Origin: Parachlamydiales bacterium
Lineage (GTDB): Bacteria > Chlamydiota > Chlamydiia > Chlamydiales > Parachlamydiaceae
Length of the DNA stretch: 46,806 bases
Direction: 5' to 3'
NCBI GenBank assembly: GCA_020051075.1
Contig: JAGVJP010000116.1
Coordinates: 1-46,806 of the forward strand
Each line of letters opens with the position of its first letter. The stretch's first letter is position 1. Positions 17,614 through 26,178 of this stretch are shown here, piece after piece. A program made the position numbers and the translations under genes. The notes under the pieces were generated by a model that saw nothing but the letters and a program-made list of their open reading frames with translations, made no database searches and was not told the DNA's origin.

Positions 17614-20600
17614 ATGCGATTTTCTCTTATTATTTTGACCACGCTTTACACTGCACTGATTACGCCTATTTGTTTATGGGGAAATCTACTTCCTACTTCA
17701 GGGGTGATACTCGATGGTGATTACACACTCAATGGAGGCGGCGCAATTATTGAGGGAGGTTTATCTACTGGCTATTTCCTTAATTCGGGGTCAATCGATT
17801 TCAATGATGTCGTCATTCAAAATTTCACAACGACGGGTGGGGCTGGCAGCGGCGGCGGCGCAGGTCTTGGTGGAGCTCTTTTCATTAACACCGGTTCAAC
17901 TGGTAACCTCAACAATGCAGTTTTCAATGCAAATACAGCTTCTGGTGGAACTGGAGGCATTGGAGCAATTGGAGGAAATTTAAATAGCTTGTTTATCCCT
18001 ATCTTAAATGGTACGGCAGGTGTCACTGGCAGAGATGCTGTAGACTCAGGTGCTTATGTCAGTGGGAATGGATTGGTCGGAGGCAATGGCTATCCAGGTG
18101 GAGCTGGTTTGGTTGGTAATGGCGGTCAAGGGGGGATGGGAGGTAAAGGAGGAGCTGGAGTAGATACGACCGCTTATATGACTTTTTTATTCGCATTAGA
18201 AACACTCTTGGAAACAGCATTTGCCGGCTATGATGCTCAACTGGCCGAATTAAGCACCCAAATAGGCATTTTAACGGCCAATATTGCAGATATCGAGAGC
18301 TACAATTCAAATTTGTTAATAGCAGGTTTGCCAGATGCGGTCGCAAAAGCTTTTTTAACCGTACAGCAATCTCTAGATACTATACTTGCAATCACGACAG
18401 ATCTCTCAAGTCAGACGGGCACTCAGATTGACGCGACAGTTGCACTCCTCACTGTAATTCAGAAGAGTTTTACTGATAACGGTGCTTTAGGAAATGGCGG
18501 CCCAGGCGGTAAGGGCGCTCCAGGCGGTTCGGGAAGTTTTGGCTTTGGTGGAGGTCCTGGAGGAATTGGAGGAAATGGTGGAGATGCTGTATCGGATTCG
18601 ATTTCTTTCGGAGGCCCAGGAGGAGATGGTGGTCAAGGGGGGATGGGTGGTTTTGGAGGTGGAGGCGGACTTGGTGGCACCGGAGGGACCCAAGGACTGA
18701 ATGGGACTCATGCCACTGTGGATAATGCAGACTTGAGCATCCTGGGACAGGGAGGCGTCAGCCTCTTCGGAGGAGGCGTAGGAAGCCTAGCTGATGGCAG
18801 TCCTGATGGCCTCTATGGTGAAGGAGGGGCGGGATATGGCGGCGCGATCTTTGTGAATGCCGGCGGGACCCTCAACGTAACTGGGAACTCCTCATTCAAT
18901 GATAATGATGCCGTGGGCGGGTCAAGTGCAAATAGGGGAAAGGCGGGAGATGAAACCGGAACCGCTCTTTTCATGATGACCTCATCAATTGTTAACCTTA
19001 ATCCAGGCGATGGCAATACAATCATCTTTAATGGCTCGATCGCTGATGATAGCGAAGAGAGCATTAGAAAAACCTCAATAGCGACAGGGCGTGGTGCCGG
19101 CCTCAATGTTCAAAGTGGTCTTGTGATTTTCAATGAAACAAACACTTACACAGGACCGACGGTGATCAGTGGAGGAGTCCTCCAAGCTGTTGATGGACAA
19201 GGAATCAACCCAAACAGCAATATTAGCCTGGGTGGGGAAGGAATTCTTCAGGGCAATGGCCAGATTACACGATTCTTAGGACCTTCGTCGAGTCGGATTC
19301 AATGGACCACTGGATCTGGAGGGTTCTCATCAAATGGAGGGGATCTCACTGTCACACTTAATAATGGAGAGCTTCTTAAATGGGGGGTGACAAACTACTT
19401 TATTCCAGCTGGAGATGCCTTTTTCTTCGGATCTAAAACAGCGACGAATCGTGTTTTTTTTACCAATCCGATCGACCTAAATGGCCTGAATCAAACGATT
19501 TTAGCCACGGCAAATGCGGATCACACCAACGAAGCTGTGTTAACGGGTATTCTTTCGAATGGGTCACTTACTGTGGGCGACAGCACTCATGATGGGACTG
19601 TTGTCCTGGCTGCCGCGAATGCTTATACTGGTCCGACGGTGGTTGCAGGAGGCACGGTTGCTCTCACAGGAACGTTGGTAAGCAATATTCTCACCGTGGA
19701 TAGCGGCGCTGCTTTTAATGACATCAGCGGAGGACTTCCTACGACGACTCTTGCGACGATTAATGGACGATTGGATCTAGGGAACAACCAAACCATTGAT
19801 ATATTAAATGGCAGCAGCAGCGGCATGGTTGATTTGGAATCTCATACGCTCACCTTGAATAGTGGAACATTTGCAGGGGTTGTCTCAGGGACAGGAGGGA
19901 TCAATAAATTGTCTCTCGGTACGTTTACACTATCTGGAAATAACACCTACACAGGAACGACAGATGTTGATGCAGGGATTTTAAACTTGACAGGTTCATT
20001 GCAGAGTGGTGTTGTTAATGTTTCTAGCTTTGCAATTTTGGACGATGTCAATGGAGGTCTTTCCAACAACACTGTAGCAACGATCGATGGATTACTCGAT
20101 CTGGGGGCTAACGATACGATTGACACCTTAAATGGAACTGGTATTGTTGACTTGGCATCTCATACGCTCACGCTTAATCAGGGATTGTTTTCTGGAGATG
20201 CATCGGGGATTGGAGGAGGAATCACAAAGGTATCGTCGGGTACATTTACTCTTTCAGGAAATAATACCTATACTGGGACGACAGAGGTGGATGCGGGAAC
20301 GGTGATTCTTACAGGAACATTGACAAGCGGTGTCGTTACCGTTGCCAATGGCGCGACATTAAGTGATGTCAATGGAGGGCTTGCCAACAACACGATAGCA
20401 ACAATCAACGGGTTGCTTGATCTGGGAAGCAGCGACACCATCGATACCTTATTTGGCAGCGGAATGGTTGACTTGGAATCACACACACTGACCGTCAATC
20501 AAGGATCCTTTGCTGGAGTTGCATCGGGGACGGGTGGAATCACAAAAACGTCAGCTGGCACATTTACCCTTTCAGGAAATAATACTTACACTGGTACGAC

Positions 20601-23238
20601 AGATGTGGATGCAGGGACGGTAGTTCTTACAGGAACATTGACAAGTGGTGTCGTTACCGTTGCTAATGGGGCTACTTTAAACGATGTGAGCGGAGGACTT
20701 TCCGACAATACCGTTGCGACGATCGATGGATTACTAGATCTGGGAACAAACGAAACCATTGATACGTTAAATGGGAGTGGGATTGTTGAATTGAACTCTC
20801 ATACTCTAACACTCAATCAAGGGGCATTTTCTGGTGTTGCTTCAGGATCAGGAGGAATCACTAAAGTCTCTCCTGGGACGTTTACCCTTTCTGGCGATAG
20901 CACCTATACCGGGACGACAGAGGTGGATGCTGGGACGTTAACCCTTACAGGTTCATTGCAAACCGGTGCCGTGACCATTGCCAATGGCGCGACCTTAGAC
21001 GATGTTAACGGAGGGCTTCCAGACGATACTATCATGACTGTCAACGGAACGGTCGTTTTTGGAACAAGCGATGCCGTCGATACTCTAGACGGCAGTGGAA
21101 TGGTAGACTTAGGCTTCAACACTCTTACTATCGACGAAGGGGTTTTTTCAGGAGTTATCTCTGGTTCAGGAGGGATCGTGAAAGTCTCTTCTGATACGTT
21201 AATCCTGTCAGGAAACAATACCTATACTGGGACAACAGAGGTTGATGCTGGGACGCTCGATCTCATTGGTTCATTGCAAAGCGGTGTCGTGAATGTTGCT
21301 AGCGGTGCTATTCTCGATGACGTCAACGGCGGCCTTGCCTCTAATACTGTCGCAACCGTCGACGGATTGCTCAATGTGGGAATCAGTGAAGCCATTGATA
21401 CGTTGAACGGGAGCGGAGTGGTTGAGTTAGGGTCCAATACACTTTCTGTGAATCAAGGAACATTTGGAGGAAGCGTATCAGGGTCAGGAGGACTCATAAA
21501 AAATAGTCCCAGGACGTTATTTCTTTCGGGGAATAATACCTACACTGGACCGACGGACATTAATGCAGGGATACTCAATTTGACAGGAACATTGCACAGC
21601 GATGTTGTGACGGTCGCTGGAGGAGCAGTTCTCCAGGTTCCTAACAGCTCTTCATTAATTTATCACCTCCTGACTGGAAATGGCACGGTCGATTCTCTGG
21701 GAAACACCTTCGTCAACAACGCTACTGTGACAGGTTTCTTGACGTTTACTGGAAATTTTACTAACAACGGATTGTTAAGACCGGGATATTCTCCTGGATT
21801 GATTACAATAAACGGAAATTTTGTTAATAACGCTACTTTAGATATGCAGCTTATCAATACTACTCCTGTGACAGGTTTTTCTCAGGTACGTGTTGGAGGA
21901 AGCATCACGTTGAATCCCGATAGCGTATTAATCGTTGAAGAAGCCAATACCTTTCATCCTACTCGTGGAGATACTTACCAGATTCTTGCTAACATTCAAG
22001 GCGGTCCGATTCAAGTGAATGGAACGTTTGGAAGCATTCAATTTGAGACAGATGGTCAGGCCGCTCCTTACGATCTGCTCTTTGATGTCGGCACTGGAAA
22101 GTTGTTTTTTACTGGAATTAAAACAAACACCAAAGGTGGATTTGGATCCCTTGCCTGCAATGACAATCAGAGTAAAGCTGCGAATGCGATCGTAGATGCA
22201 GCTTTCATCGGACCAGGACAGATCGATACGCATTCAACTGCTGGAAAACTTGCCCTGCAACTCATTAAAGCAACAGATCTCTGCCGTGATCTATCTTTTT
22301 ATACACCCACTTTCTATGGCGCTATGTCCGATTTTGCTTTCTTTGGCGACCACTCGCTCATTCGTGAGCTGTGGAATCGCGTTTCTACGTTTGTTGCTCC
22401 GCATCATCGGTGCTGTGAATGTGAGTGTGAATGCCTAACAGGTTTTTCAAGCTTTGGCGGCTACATCGAAAGTGATGCCGACTGCAAAGATCATACCGAC
22501 ATCAGCCGAGGAGATTTCTATCTGGGAGGCGACTATACCACAAGTTTCGGGTTGTCAATCGGTGCTGTGTGTTCCGATATATCAGGAGATATAGATTTCA
22601 AACATGGCCATAGCGATGTGAGAGGTGGGGCAGGAATGATTTATGTTCGACAAACCCTCTTCAATAACTTCAGTGCTGTTGGTGCTGTTGTCTACTCTTC
22701 ACAACATAACCGTCTTCATCGTAAAACAGTGAATGGCCGGGTTAGAGGATCCAATCAGATTAATTGCTGGTCTGGAACTTTAGGTTTGCAGCTTGATGTA
22801 CCGGTATTTGATGAACTTTCTATCGCCCCACGAGTCAACATGATCTATTCCTATGCAGAGGTAAACGGATGTAAAGAAAAAGGAGCTATCGATGCACTTC
22901 GTAACAAGGGATATAACGCGAGAATATTGATTGGAGACTTGAGTTTGTCTCTCTTGTATTCGACACAATTATTTTGCCGTGATTTTAACCTAGAATTAAT
23001 TGCAGGGGTTGAAAGAGATTTCAGCAATAAAAAGGGAGATTTGGATGTCAACCTTGTCAAAGTCCCTTCTGCGGCATATTCAGTAGATTTTTCCAGGAAG
23101 CGGTATGCCCGTGCAAATTATGGAGTGAACTTGGGGTACAATCTGTGGGAAAACGGAACTATCTATGCTGGTTACGAAGGATTCTCTGGAGGAAATTGGG
23201 ACTACACCGCTAATGCAGGTCTTCGTTGGATCTTCTGA
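17614..23238 (+). CDS. Giant autotransporter/adhesin with PATR-type passenger repeats
   Basis: 1,874 residues. Signal peptide MRFSLIILTTLYTALITPIC then LWG. The N-terminal third is Gly-rich (GGAGSGGGAGLGGALF, GGPGGKGAPGGSG and others) with an Ala/Leu-rich helical insert near residues 190-280. The middle holds about six copies of a 106-residue unit beginning LSGNNTYTGTTDVDAGTL with the spacer DVNGGL..TVATIDGLLDLG, i.e. autotransporter passenger beta-helix repeats (PATR). A linker contains HHRCCECECECLTGF. The last ~270 residues form a 12-strand-type autotransporter barrel ending in GLRWIF, with the required terminal Phe. Expected role: surface adhesin exported by type V secretion, comparable to chlamydial Pmp proteins, although the FxxN/GGAI Pmp repeats are only weakly present (YGGAIFVN). 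The Cys cluster fits disulphide cross-linking of chlamydial envelopes. Confidence 0.92.
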   Translation: MRFSLIILTTLYTALITPICLWGNLLPTSGVILDGDYTLNGGGAIIEGGLSTGYFLNSGSIDFNDVVIQNFTTTGGAGSGGGAGLGGALFINTGSTGNLNNAVFNANTASGGTGGIGAIGGNLNSLFIPILNGTAGVTGRDAVDSGAYVSGNGLVGGNGYPGGAGLVGNGGQGGMGGKGGAGVDTTAYMTFLFALETLLETAFAGYDAQLAELSTQIGILTANIADIESYNSNLLIAGLPDAVAKAFLTVQQSLDTILAITTDLSSQTGTQIDATVALLTVIQKSFTDNGALGNGGPGGKGAPGGSGSFGFGGGPGGIGGNGGDAVSDSISFGGPGGDGGQGGMGGFGGGGGLGGTGGTQGLNGTHATVDNADLSILGQGGVSLFGGGVGSLADGSPDGLYGEGGAGYGGAIFVNAGGTLNVTGNSSFNDNDAVGGSSANRGKAGDETGTALFMMTSSIVNLNPGDGNTIIFNGSIADDSEESIRKTSIATGRGAGLNVQSGLVIFNETNTYTGPTVISGGVLQAVDGQGINPNSNISLGGEGILQGNGQITRFLGPSSSRIQWTTGSGGFSSNGGDLTVTLNNGELLKWGVTNYFIPAGDAFFFGSKTATNRVFFTNPIDLNGLNQTILATANADHTNEAVLTGILSNGSLTVGDSTHDGTVVLAAANAYTGPTVVAGGTVALTGTLVSNILTVDSGAAFNDISGGLPTTTLATINGRLDLGNNQTIDILNGSSSGMVDLESHTLTLNSGTFAGVVSGTGGINKLSLGTFTLSGNNTYTGTTDVDAGILNLTGSLQSGVVNVSSFAILDDVNGGLSNNTVATIDGLLDLGANDTIDTLNGTGIVDLASHTLTLNQGLFSGDASGIGGGITKVSSGTFTLSGNNTYTGTTEVDAGTVILTGTLTSGVVTVANGATLSDVNGGLANNTIATINGLLDLGSSDTIDTLFGSGMVDLESHTLTVNQGSFAGVASGTGGITKTSAGTFTLSGNNTYTGTTDVDAGTVVLTGTLTSGVVTVANGATLNDVSGGLSDNTVATIDGLLDLGTNETIDTLNGSGIVELNSHTLTLNQGAFSGVASGSGGITKVSPGTFTLSGDSTYTGTTEVDAGTLTLTGSLQTGAVTIANGATLDDVNGGLPDDTIMTVNGTVVFGTSDAVDTLDGSGMVDLGFNTLTIDEGVFSGVISGSGGIVKVSSDTLILSGNNTYTGTTEVDAGTLDLIGSLQSGVVNVASGAILDDVNGGLASNTVATVDGLLNVGISEAIDTLNGSGVVELGSNTLSVNQGTFGGSVSGSGGLIKNSPRTLFLSGNNTYTGPTDINAGILNLTGTLHSDVVTVAGGAVLQVPNSSSLIYHLLTGNGTVDSLGNTFVNNATVTGFLTFTGNFTNNGLLRPGYSPGLITINGNFVNNATLDMQLINTTPVTGFSQVRVGGSITLNPDSVLIVEEANTFHPTRGDTYQILANIQGGPIQVNGTFGSIQFETDGQAAPYDLLFDVGTGKLFFTGIKTNTKGGFGSLACNDNQSKAANAIVDAAFIGPGQIDTHSTAGKLALQLIKATDLCRDLSFYTPTFYGAMSDFAFFGDHSLIRELWNRVSTFVAPHHRCCECECECLTGFSSFGGYIESDADCKDHTDISRGDFYLGGDYTTSFGLSIGAVCSDISGDIDFKHGHSDVRGGAGMIYVRQTLFNNFSAVGAVVYSSQHNRLHRKTVNGRVRGSNQINCWSGTLGLQLDVPVFDELSIAPRVNMIYSYAEVNGCKEKGAIDALRNKGYNARILIGDLSLSLLYSTQLFCRDFNLELIAGVERDFSNKKGDLDVNLVKVPSAAYSVDFSRKRYARANYGVNLGYNLWENGTIYAGYEGFSGGNWDYTANAGLRWIF
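19933..21600 (+). repeat. Tandem 318-321-nt repeats in the autotransporter passenger
   Basis: The anchor codons for LSGNNTYTG recur at 19933, 20254, 20572, 20890, 21208 and 21526, a spacing of 321 once and 318 four times. A more diverged unit precedes them near 19612. Constant in-frame period suggests growth by unequal recombination. Confidence 0.9.
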
Positions 23239-23245
23239 TACATCG

Positions 23246-23577
23246 TCAAGAAAGATCTGGTAAGTGCCATAAAGGCTGGTTTTTGTGATATTCTTCAAGC
23301 GGCAATTGCACAATGCATGGATGTTGTCTGCTGTCGAGCCAAGAGACGATGTCGATTAAATCGTTTTCTTCCATGACGGTACATCCCGCTGTTCCCATCC
23401 CCTTGCCCATGCCATCCCATGCTGGCCTAACGTGATGGCAATAGGGGGGCCAGAAACGTTCCATTGAAGAGCATCGACGGTTCGTTGATAGCGGTAGAGG
23501 GTGCCTTCGACAGCATCCCAATCTGAAGAGACGACGACGAGAAGCTGCAGAACGAATCGCAAACAAAAAGGATCCAT
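23246..23577 (-). pseudogene. L,D-transpeptidase, internally deleted and frameshifted
   Basis: Two halves of one protein lie in different frames. From ATG 23577: QLLVVVSSDWDAVEGTLYRY, then VSGPPIAITLGQHGMAWARG, the N-terminal strand region of YkuD-type L,D-transpeptidases. The next frame gives GTAGCTVMEENDLIDIVSWL, then HPCIVQLPLEEY, the C-terminus with the catalytic Cys motif (S/A-x-G-C-x-x-M). Roughly 100 residues between them, including the HG motif, are missing, and the joint changes frame at about 23395. A functional enzyme would crosslink peptidoglycan in the periplasm; this copy cannot. It starts a few bases after the hydrolase stop, so the two were probably an operon. Confidence 0.75.
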
Positions 23578-23578
23578 T

Positions 23579-24595
23579 TCATAACTCTTGATTGAAGAAA
23601 TTGACCGCCTCTTCAGCAACCTGAAACTGAATCCAGTTTCGGTCAACTGTTGGACTATCTTCGATAAGGAAATTAAGTTTTGGAGGAAAATTAGCTTTTT
23701 TTCGTTTTATTTCATTAAGTGCAGAGATGAAAACATAGTGATTTGCCTCACCCGAGATAGTTTGGTATGAAGAACCAGGAATATTTTTTGCAAAAAAACC
23801 GGCGTTATTTGACGTCACAAGGACGTTGTCTGCGCTCGAGGCTATCACATAAGTGGGGATTGAAACTGCCTTTAAGCTTTGTTCATCGAATATCCACGCC
23901 CAAGCTGGAGCCATGATAAAAGCAGCTTTTATTCGGTTGTCTCTCCAATCTTGAGACATTTTATCTCTGTCTAATGATGGCAATACTAGATCGATATCTC
24001 TAAATTCCTCGGGAGATGCATAGTCTGAACCAGGAGCGATTGTTTCTAATTTTGTAGCCCTCCCACCAACAAGCCAGATGGCAGTGGTTCCTCCGAGAGA
24101 AAACCCTGCCATGCCAATCTTATTCAGGTTTGCGGATGAAGACAAAGCTTTGGAGGAAAATAGATCGATAATTGTGTGGATATCTTTAGGTCTTTGCCAG
24201 TGATTGCCGTGAGGTTTGCCATTCTGTAGGTCTAAATGTTGAGTTGCCAGAACGATATAATTGTTATAAATTAAGTGTTTAATCAACCAGGATAGCTGAT
24301 GGGGGGTTCCACCATACCCATAGGAGATAATGACAACTGGCATCTTTTCTTTCGAAGAAGCTATGGGGGCGTTTAAAGCTACTTTGAACAGATCCCATTC
24401 ATTAGGAGATTCCTCTCCAGCCGTTAAAGGTTCTACCGGATACCAGACGAGAAGACTCCGCGTTTGCTGATGAAATTCATCAAAAAAGGGAAATTCTATA
24501 TATCCAACAACAGGATAGGGAGTCACAGGATGTGGTTCAAAAGCGTTTAAAGAGATCGATAAAAAACATAAGCAACATGTCAATAAAATGTGCAT
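23579..24595 (-). CDS. Secreted alpha/beta hydrolase (PAF-acetylhydrolase/dienelactone-hydrolase-like)
   Basis: 338 residues with a signal peptide (MHILLTCCLCFLSISLNAF; a lipobox is not clear). Alpha/beta-hydrolase core: the oxyanion-loop region VVIISYGYGG (87-96), nucleophile elbow GFSLGG with Ser166, acid Asp256 in ASSADNV, and His286 in EANHYVF. The layout matches the PAF-acetylhydrolase/dienelactone-hydrolase branch of esterases and lipases. Probable site of action is the periplasm or outside the cell. The substrate is unknown. The stop overlaps an ATGA at the head of the deleted L,D-transpeptidase. The gene is divergent from the yjdF-like gene, with a 130-bp shared intergenic region. Confidence 0.85.
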   Translation of the reverse strand: MHILLTCCLCFLSISLNAFEPHPVTPYPVVGYIEFPFFDEFHQQTRSLLVWYPVEPLTAGEESPNEWDLFKVALNAPIASSKEKMPVVIISYGYGGTPHQLSWLIKHLIYNNYIVLATQHLDLQNGKPHGNHWQRPKDIHTIIDLFSSKALSSSANLNKIGMAGFSLGGTTAIWLVGGRATKLETIAPGSDYASPEEFRDIDLVLPSLDRDKMSQDWRDNRIKAAFIMAPAWAWIFDEQSLKAVSIPTYVIASSADNVLVTSNNAGFFAKNIPGSSYQTISGEANHYVFISALNEIKRKKANFPPKLNFLIEDSPTVDRNWIQFQVAEEAVNFFNQEL

Positions 24596-24728
24596 AGAGC
24601 TCCTGAGTAACTTGTCAAATACACTAACAAAGAAGTAACTCAGAAGTCAACTGATTCCAAAATTGCATCTTTTCAAAGCATGGAAAAGTGTGTTATGATT
24701 TTTGTTGGTGAAGAGCTTAGAGGTTAAG

Positions 24729-25151
24729 ATGGCGACAATCATAGCGACAATTTTCTTTGAAAAGCGATTTTGGGTGGGCTCTTTTGAGCGAACAGATAAA
24801 GAAGGATATGCTGTTGCACGACATATCTTTGGCGGGGAGCCGTCTGATCATGAAATTCATGAATTTGTCTTGAATCACTACCACGAATTGAAATTTGGGG
24901 AGCTCAAGGATGTCGGCATTCAAATCCGGCGAATGAATCCTAAAAGAGTGCAGAGAGAAGTGCGTCGCGAAGTGGAAAAAATGAAGGAAACGGCTAAGCC
25001 CTCAACGTTAGCGCAAGACTACATGCGAGAAGAGATCGAGAAGAAAAAGAAGGAAAAAAAGAGCATCAGCAGCGCTGAAAAGCTGGCACGTCAGGAAAAG
25101 CAATTTTCTCTCAAGCAAGAGAAAAGGAAAGAAAAACACCGCGGACATTGA
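24729..25151 (+). CDS. yjdF: YjdF family protein (DUF2992)
   Basis: 140 residues from ATG 24729, preceded by AGAGG; an in-frame TTG at 24702 is less likely. The N-terminal half is the family signature: ATIFFEKRFWVGSFERTDKE, AVARHIFGGEPSDHEIHEF, then ELKFGELKDVGIQIRRMNPK. The C-terminal half is a highly charged Lys/Glu helix (EEIEKKKKEKK ... KQEKRKEKHRGH). In Firmicutes relatives lie behind a riboswitch that senses azaaromatic compounds; no such structure is evident here. Molecular function is unknown. It is followed by the truncated methyltransferase gene, same strand, 27 bases downstream. Confidence 0.82.
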   Translation: MATIIATIFFEKRFWVGSFERTDKEGYAVARHIFGGEPSDHEIHEFVLNHYHELKFGELKDVGIQIRRMNPKRVQREVRREVEKMKETAKPSTLAQDYMREEIEKKKKEKKSISSAEKLARQEKQFSLKQEKRKEKHRGH

Positions 25152-25178
25152 ATGTGCTGCTTGATTGGAAAATAAAAT

Positions 25179-25676
25179 ATGGAATTCAACTTCGAAGAAA
25201 CGTTCAATTCAGAAGAATACCTGTATTTCTATCGGGATATTCTCACTTTTGAACGGCTGAAGAAAGAGATAGATTTTCTTGTGAAATATGCTGAATTAGA
25301 TCAGCCATTAGACATCCTTGATCTTGCTTGCGGTCATGGGAGACATGCCAATGCTTTAGCACAGCTCGGCCATCAAGTCACTGGTTTAGATCTCACCGAT
25401 GGGTTTCTTAAGGTCGCTAAGAAAGAAGCCTTAAAGATCAATGTCGACGTAAAATACATCCAACAAGATATGAGAGAGCTAAATCTCGATCAAGTTTTTG
25501 ATAGGGTTTTTGTTCTTTTTACAGCTATCGGTTATTTTGATGAAGACCAAAACGAAAAAGTATTTAGAAATATTTTTAAGCAGATTGGGTTTTCCGGTGT
25601 TGAATTTTATGAAAATTGGGAAGGAACCCCTCTGAGCCAAGATTCCAAACGAATGATTGTTGTGGTTAGGAAGTAA
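25179..25676 (+). CDS. SAM-dependent methyltransferase with internal deletion
   Basis: 165 residues; relatives are about 240-250. Class I Rossmann core: motif I ILDLACGHGRHANAL (~48-62), GLDLTDGFL acidic loop, IQQDMREL, and FVLFTAIGYFDED as the motif IV region. At NEKVFRNIFK the sequence jumps to QIGFSGVEFYENWEGTPLSQ and RMIVVVRK, which is the normal C-terminus. The central segment with the post-motif IV strands and substrate region, roughly 75-80 residues, is absent in frame. SAM binding may remain but catalysis is doubtful. This is the second internal deletion within 2.5 kb, after the L,D-transpeptidase. Confidence 0.8.
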   Translation: MEFNFEETFNSEEYLYFYRDILTFERLKKEIDFLVKYAELDQPLDILDLACGHGRHANALAQLGHQVTGLDLTDGFLKVAKKEALKINVDVKYIQQDMRELNLDQVFDRVFVLFTAIGYFDEDQNEKVFRNIFKQIGFSGVEFYENWEGTPLSQDSKRMIVVVRK

Positions 25677-25703
25677 GAGGTAATTAAGGCAGAACTGGAT
25701 TAG

Positions 25704-25772
25704 GGTGAATTTCACAAAAAGGCACTAGTTTTTGTGAAATTCATTGGTTGTGTTTTCGTGCTTCTGACCTTG
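25704..25772. repeat. Palindromic site R2, copy 1
   Basis: Perfect 14-bp arms GAATTTCACAAAAA (25707-25720) and TTTTTGTGAAATTC (25729-25742) around 8 bases (GGCACTAG), then the conserved tail ATTGGTTGTGTTTTCGTGCT. Copies 2 (27867) and 3 (31074) share both palindrome and tail. Confidence 0.85.
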
Positions 25773-25801
25773 TCTTGTAAAGACGTTCGGTTAATCCGCC
25801 C

Positions 25802-26167
25802 TTAACCAGGAGTATAGGTTTCTTTTACAAGATTTCTATGAGTAACTAAAACAAAATTTTTAGACTTGATAGCTGAAAAAAGCTCTTCTTCATTGATTAA
25901 GGTGTTGGATTTGATAAAATTTTCTCTGTTCTTATCTTGATCGAGAAACTTAAGAAAACGATAGATTAGACTTTGGGTGGGAGCTAGGTTGTGAAAAATT
26001 AAAACCATATCGTGGGAAACATATTTTTGAATGATAAGATCATCGGCATCTAGACTGAACGCAGCACGCTGATGCAACTTCTCTAACAAGCTGTATGGGA
26101 TCCTTTCGTGAATGTAAATTTCATCGATACCAAATGTTGCAAGAGTATAATGATCTTGATATGACAT
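25802..26167 (-). CDS. Third gene of the AbiE operon, unknown
   Basis: 121 residues, beginning 11 bases after the abiEii stop on the same strand, so almost certainly co-transcribed. No family recognised. It has an N-terminal segment DHYTLATFGIDEIYIHERIP and a central stretch MVLIFHNLAPTQSLIYRFLK that is moderately hydrophobic but too polar for a membrane helix. No signal peptide. It may be an accessory of the toxin-antitoxin pair or a passenger; its placement between the AbiE genes and repeat R2 copy 1 puts it inside the same repeat-bounded module. Confidence 0.65.
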   Translation of the reverse strand: MSYQDHYTLATFGIDEIYIHERIPYSLLEKLHQRAAFSLDADDLIIQKYVSHDMVLIFHNLAPTQSLIYRFLKFLDQDKNRENFIKSNTLINEEELFSAIKSKNFVLVTHRNLVKETYTPG

Positions 26168-26178
26168 TTTCCTAACAA

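Noticed and set aside
19933..21600. Regular repeats that might be read as a CRISPR array
   Set aside because: The period is 318 nt, in frame, and encodes beta-helix units of the autotransporter.
17817..21857. Several minus-strand open frames of 60-105 codons across the autotransporter
   Set aside because: They are antisense shadows of the Gly/Thr/Ser-rich repeats and lack starts with ribosome sites.
24596..24728. Possible yjdF-type riboswitch before the YjdF gene
   Set aside because: The leader is short and shows only a small GAGTAACTT/AGTAACTC inverted repeat; no riboswitch core was seen.
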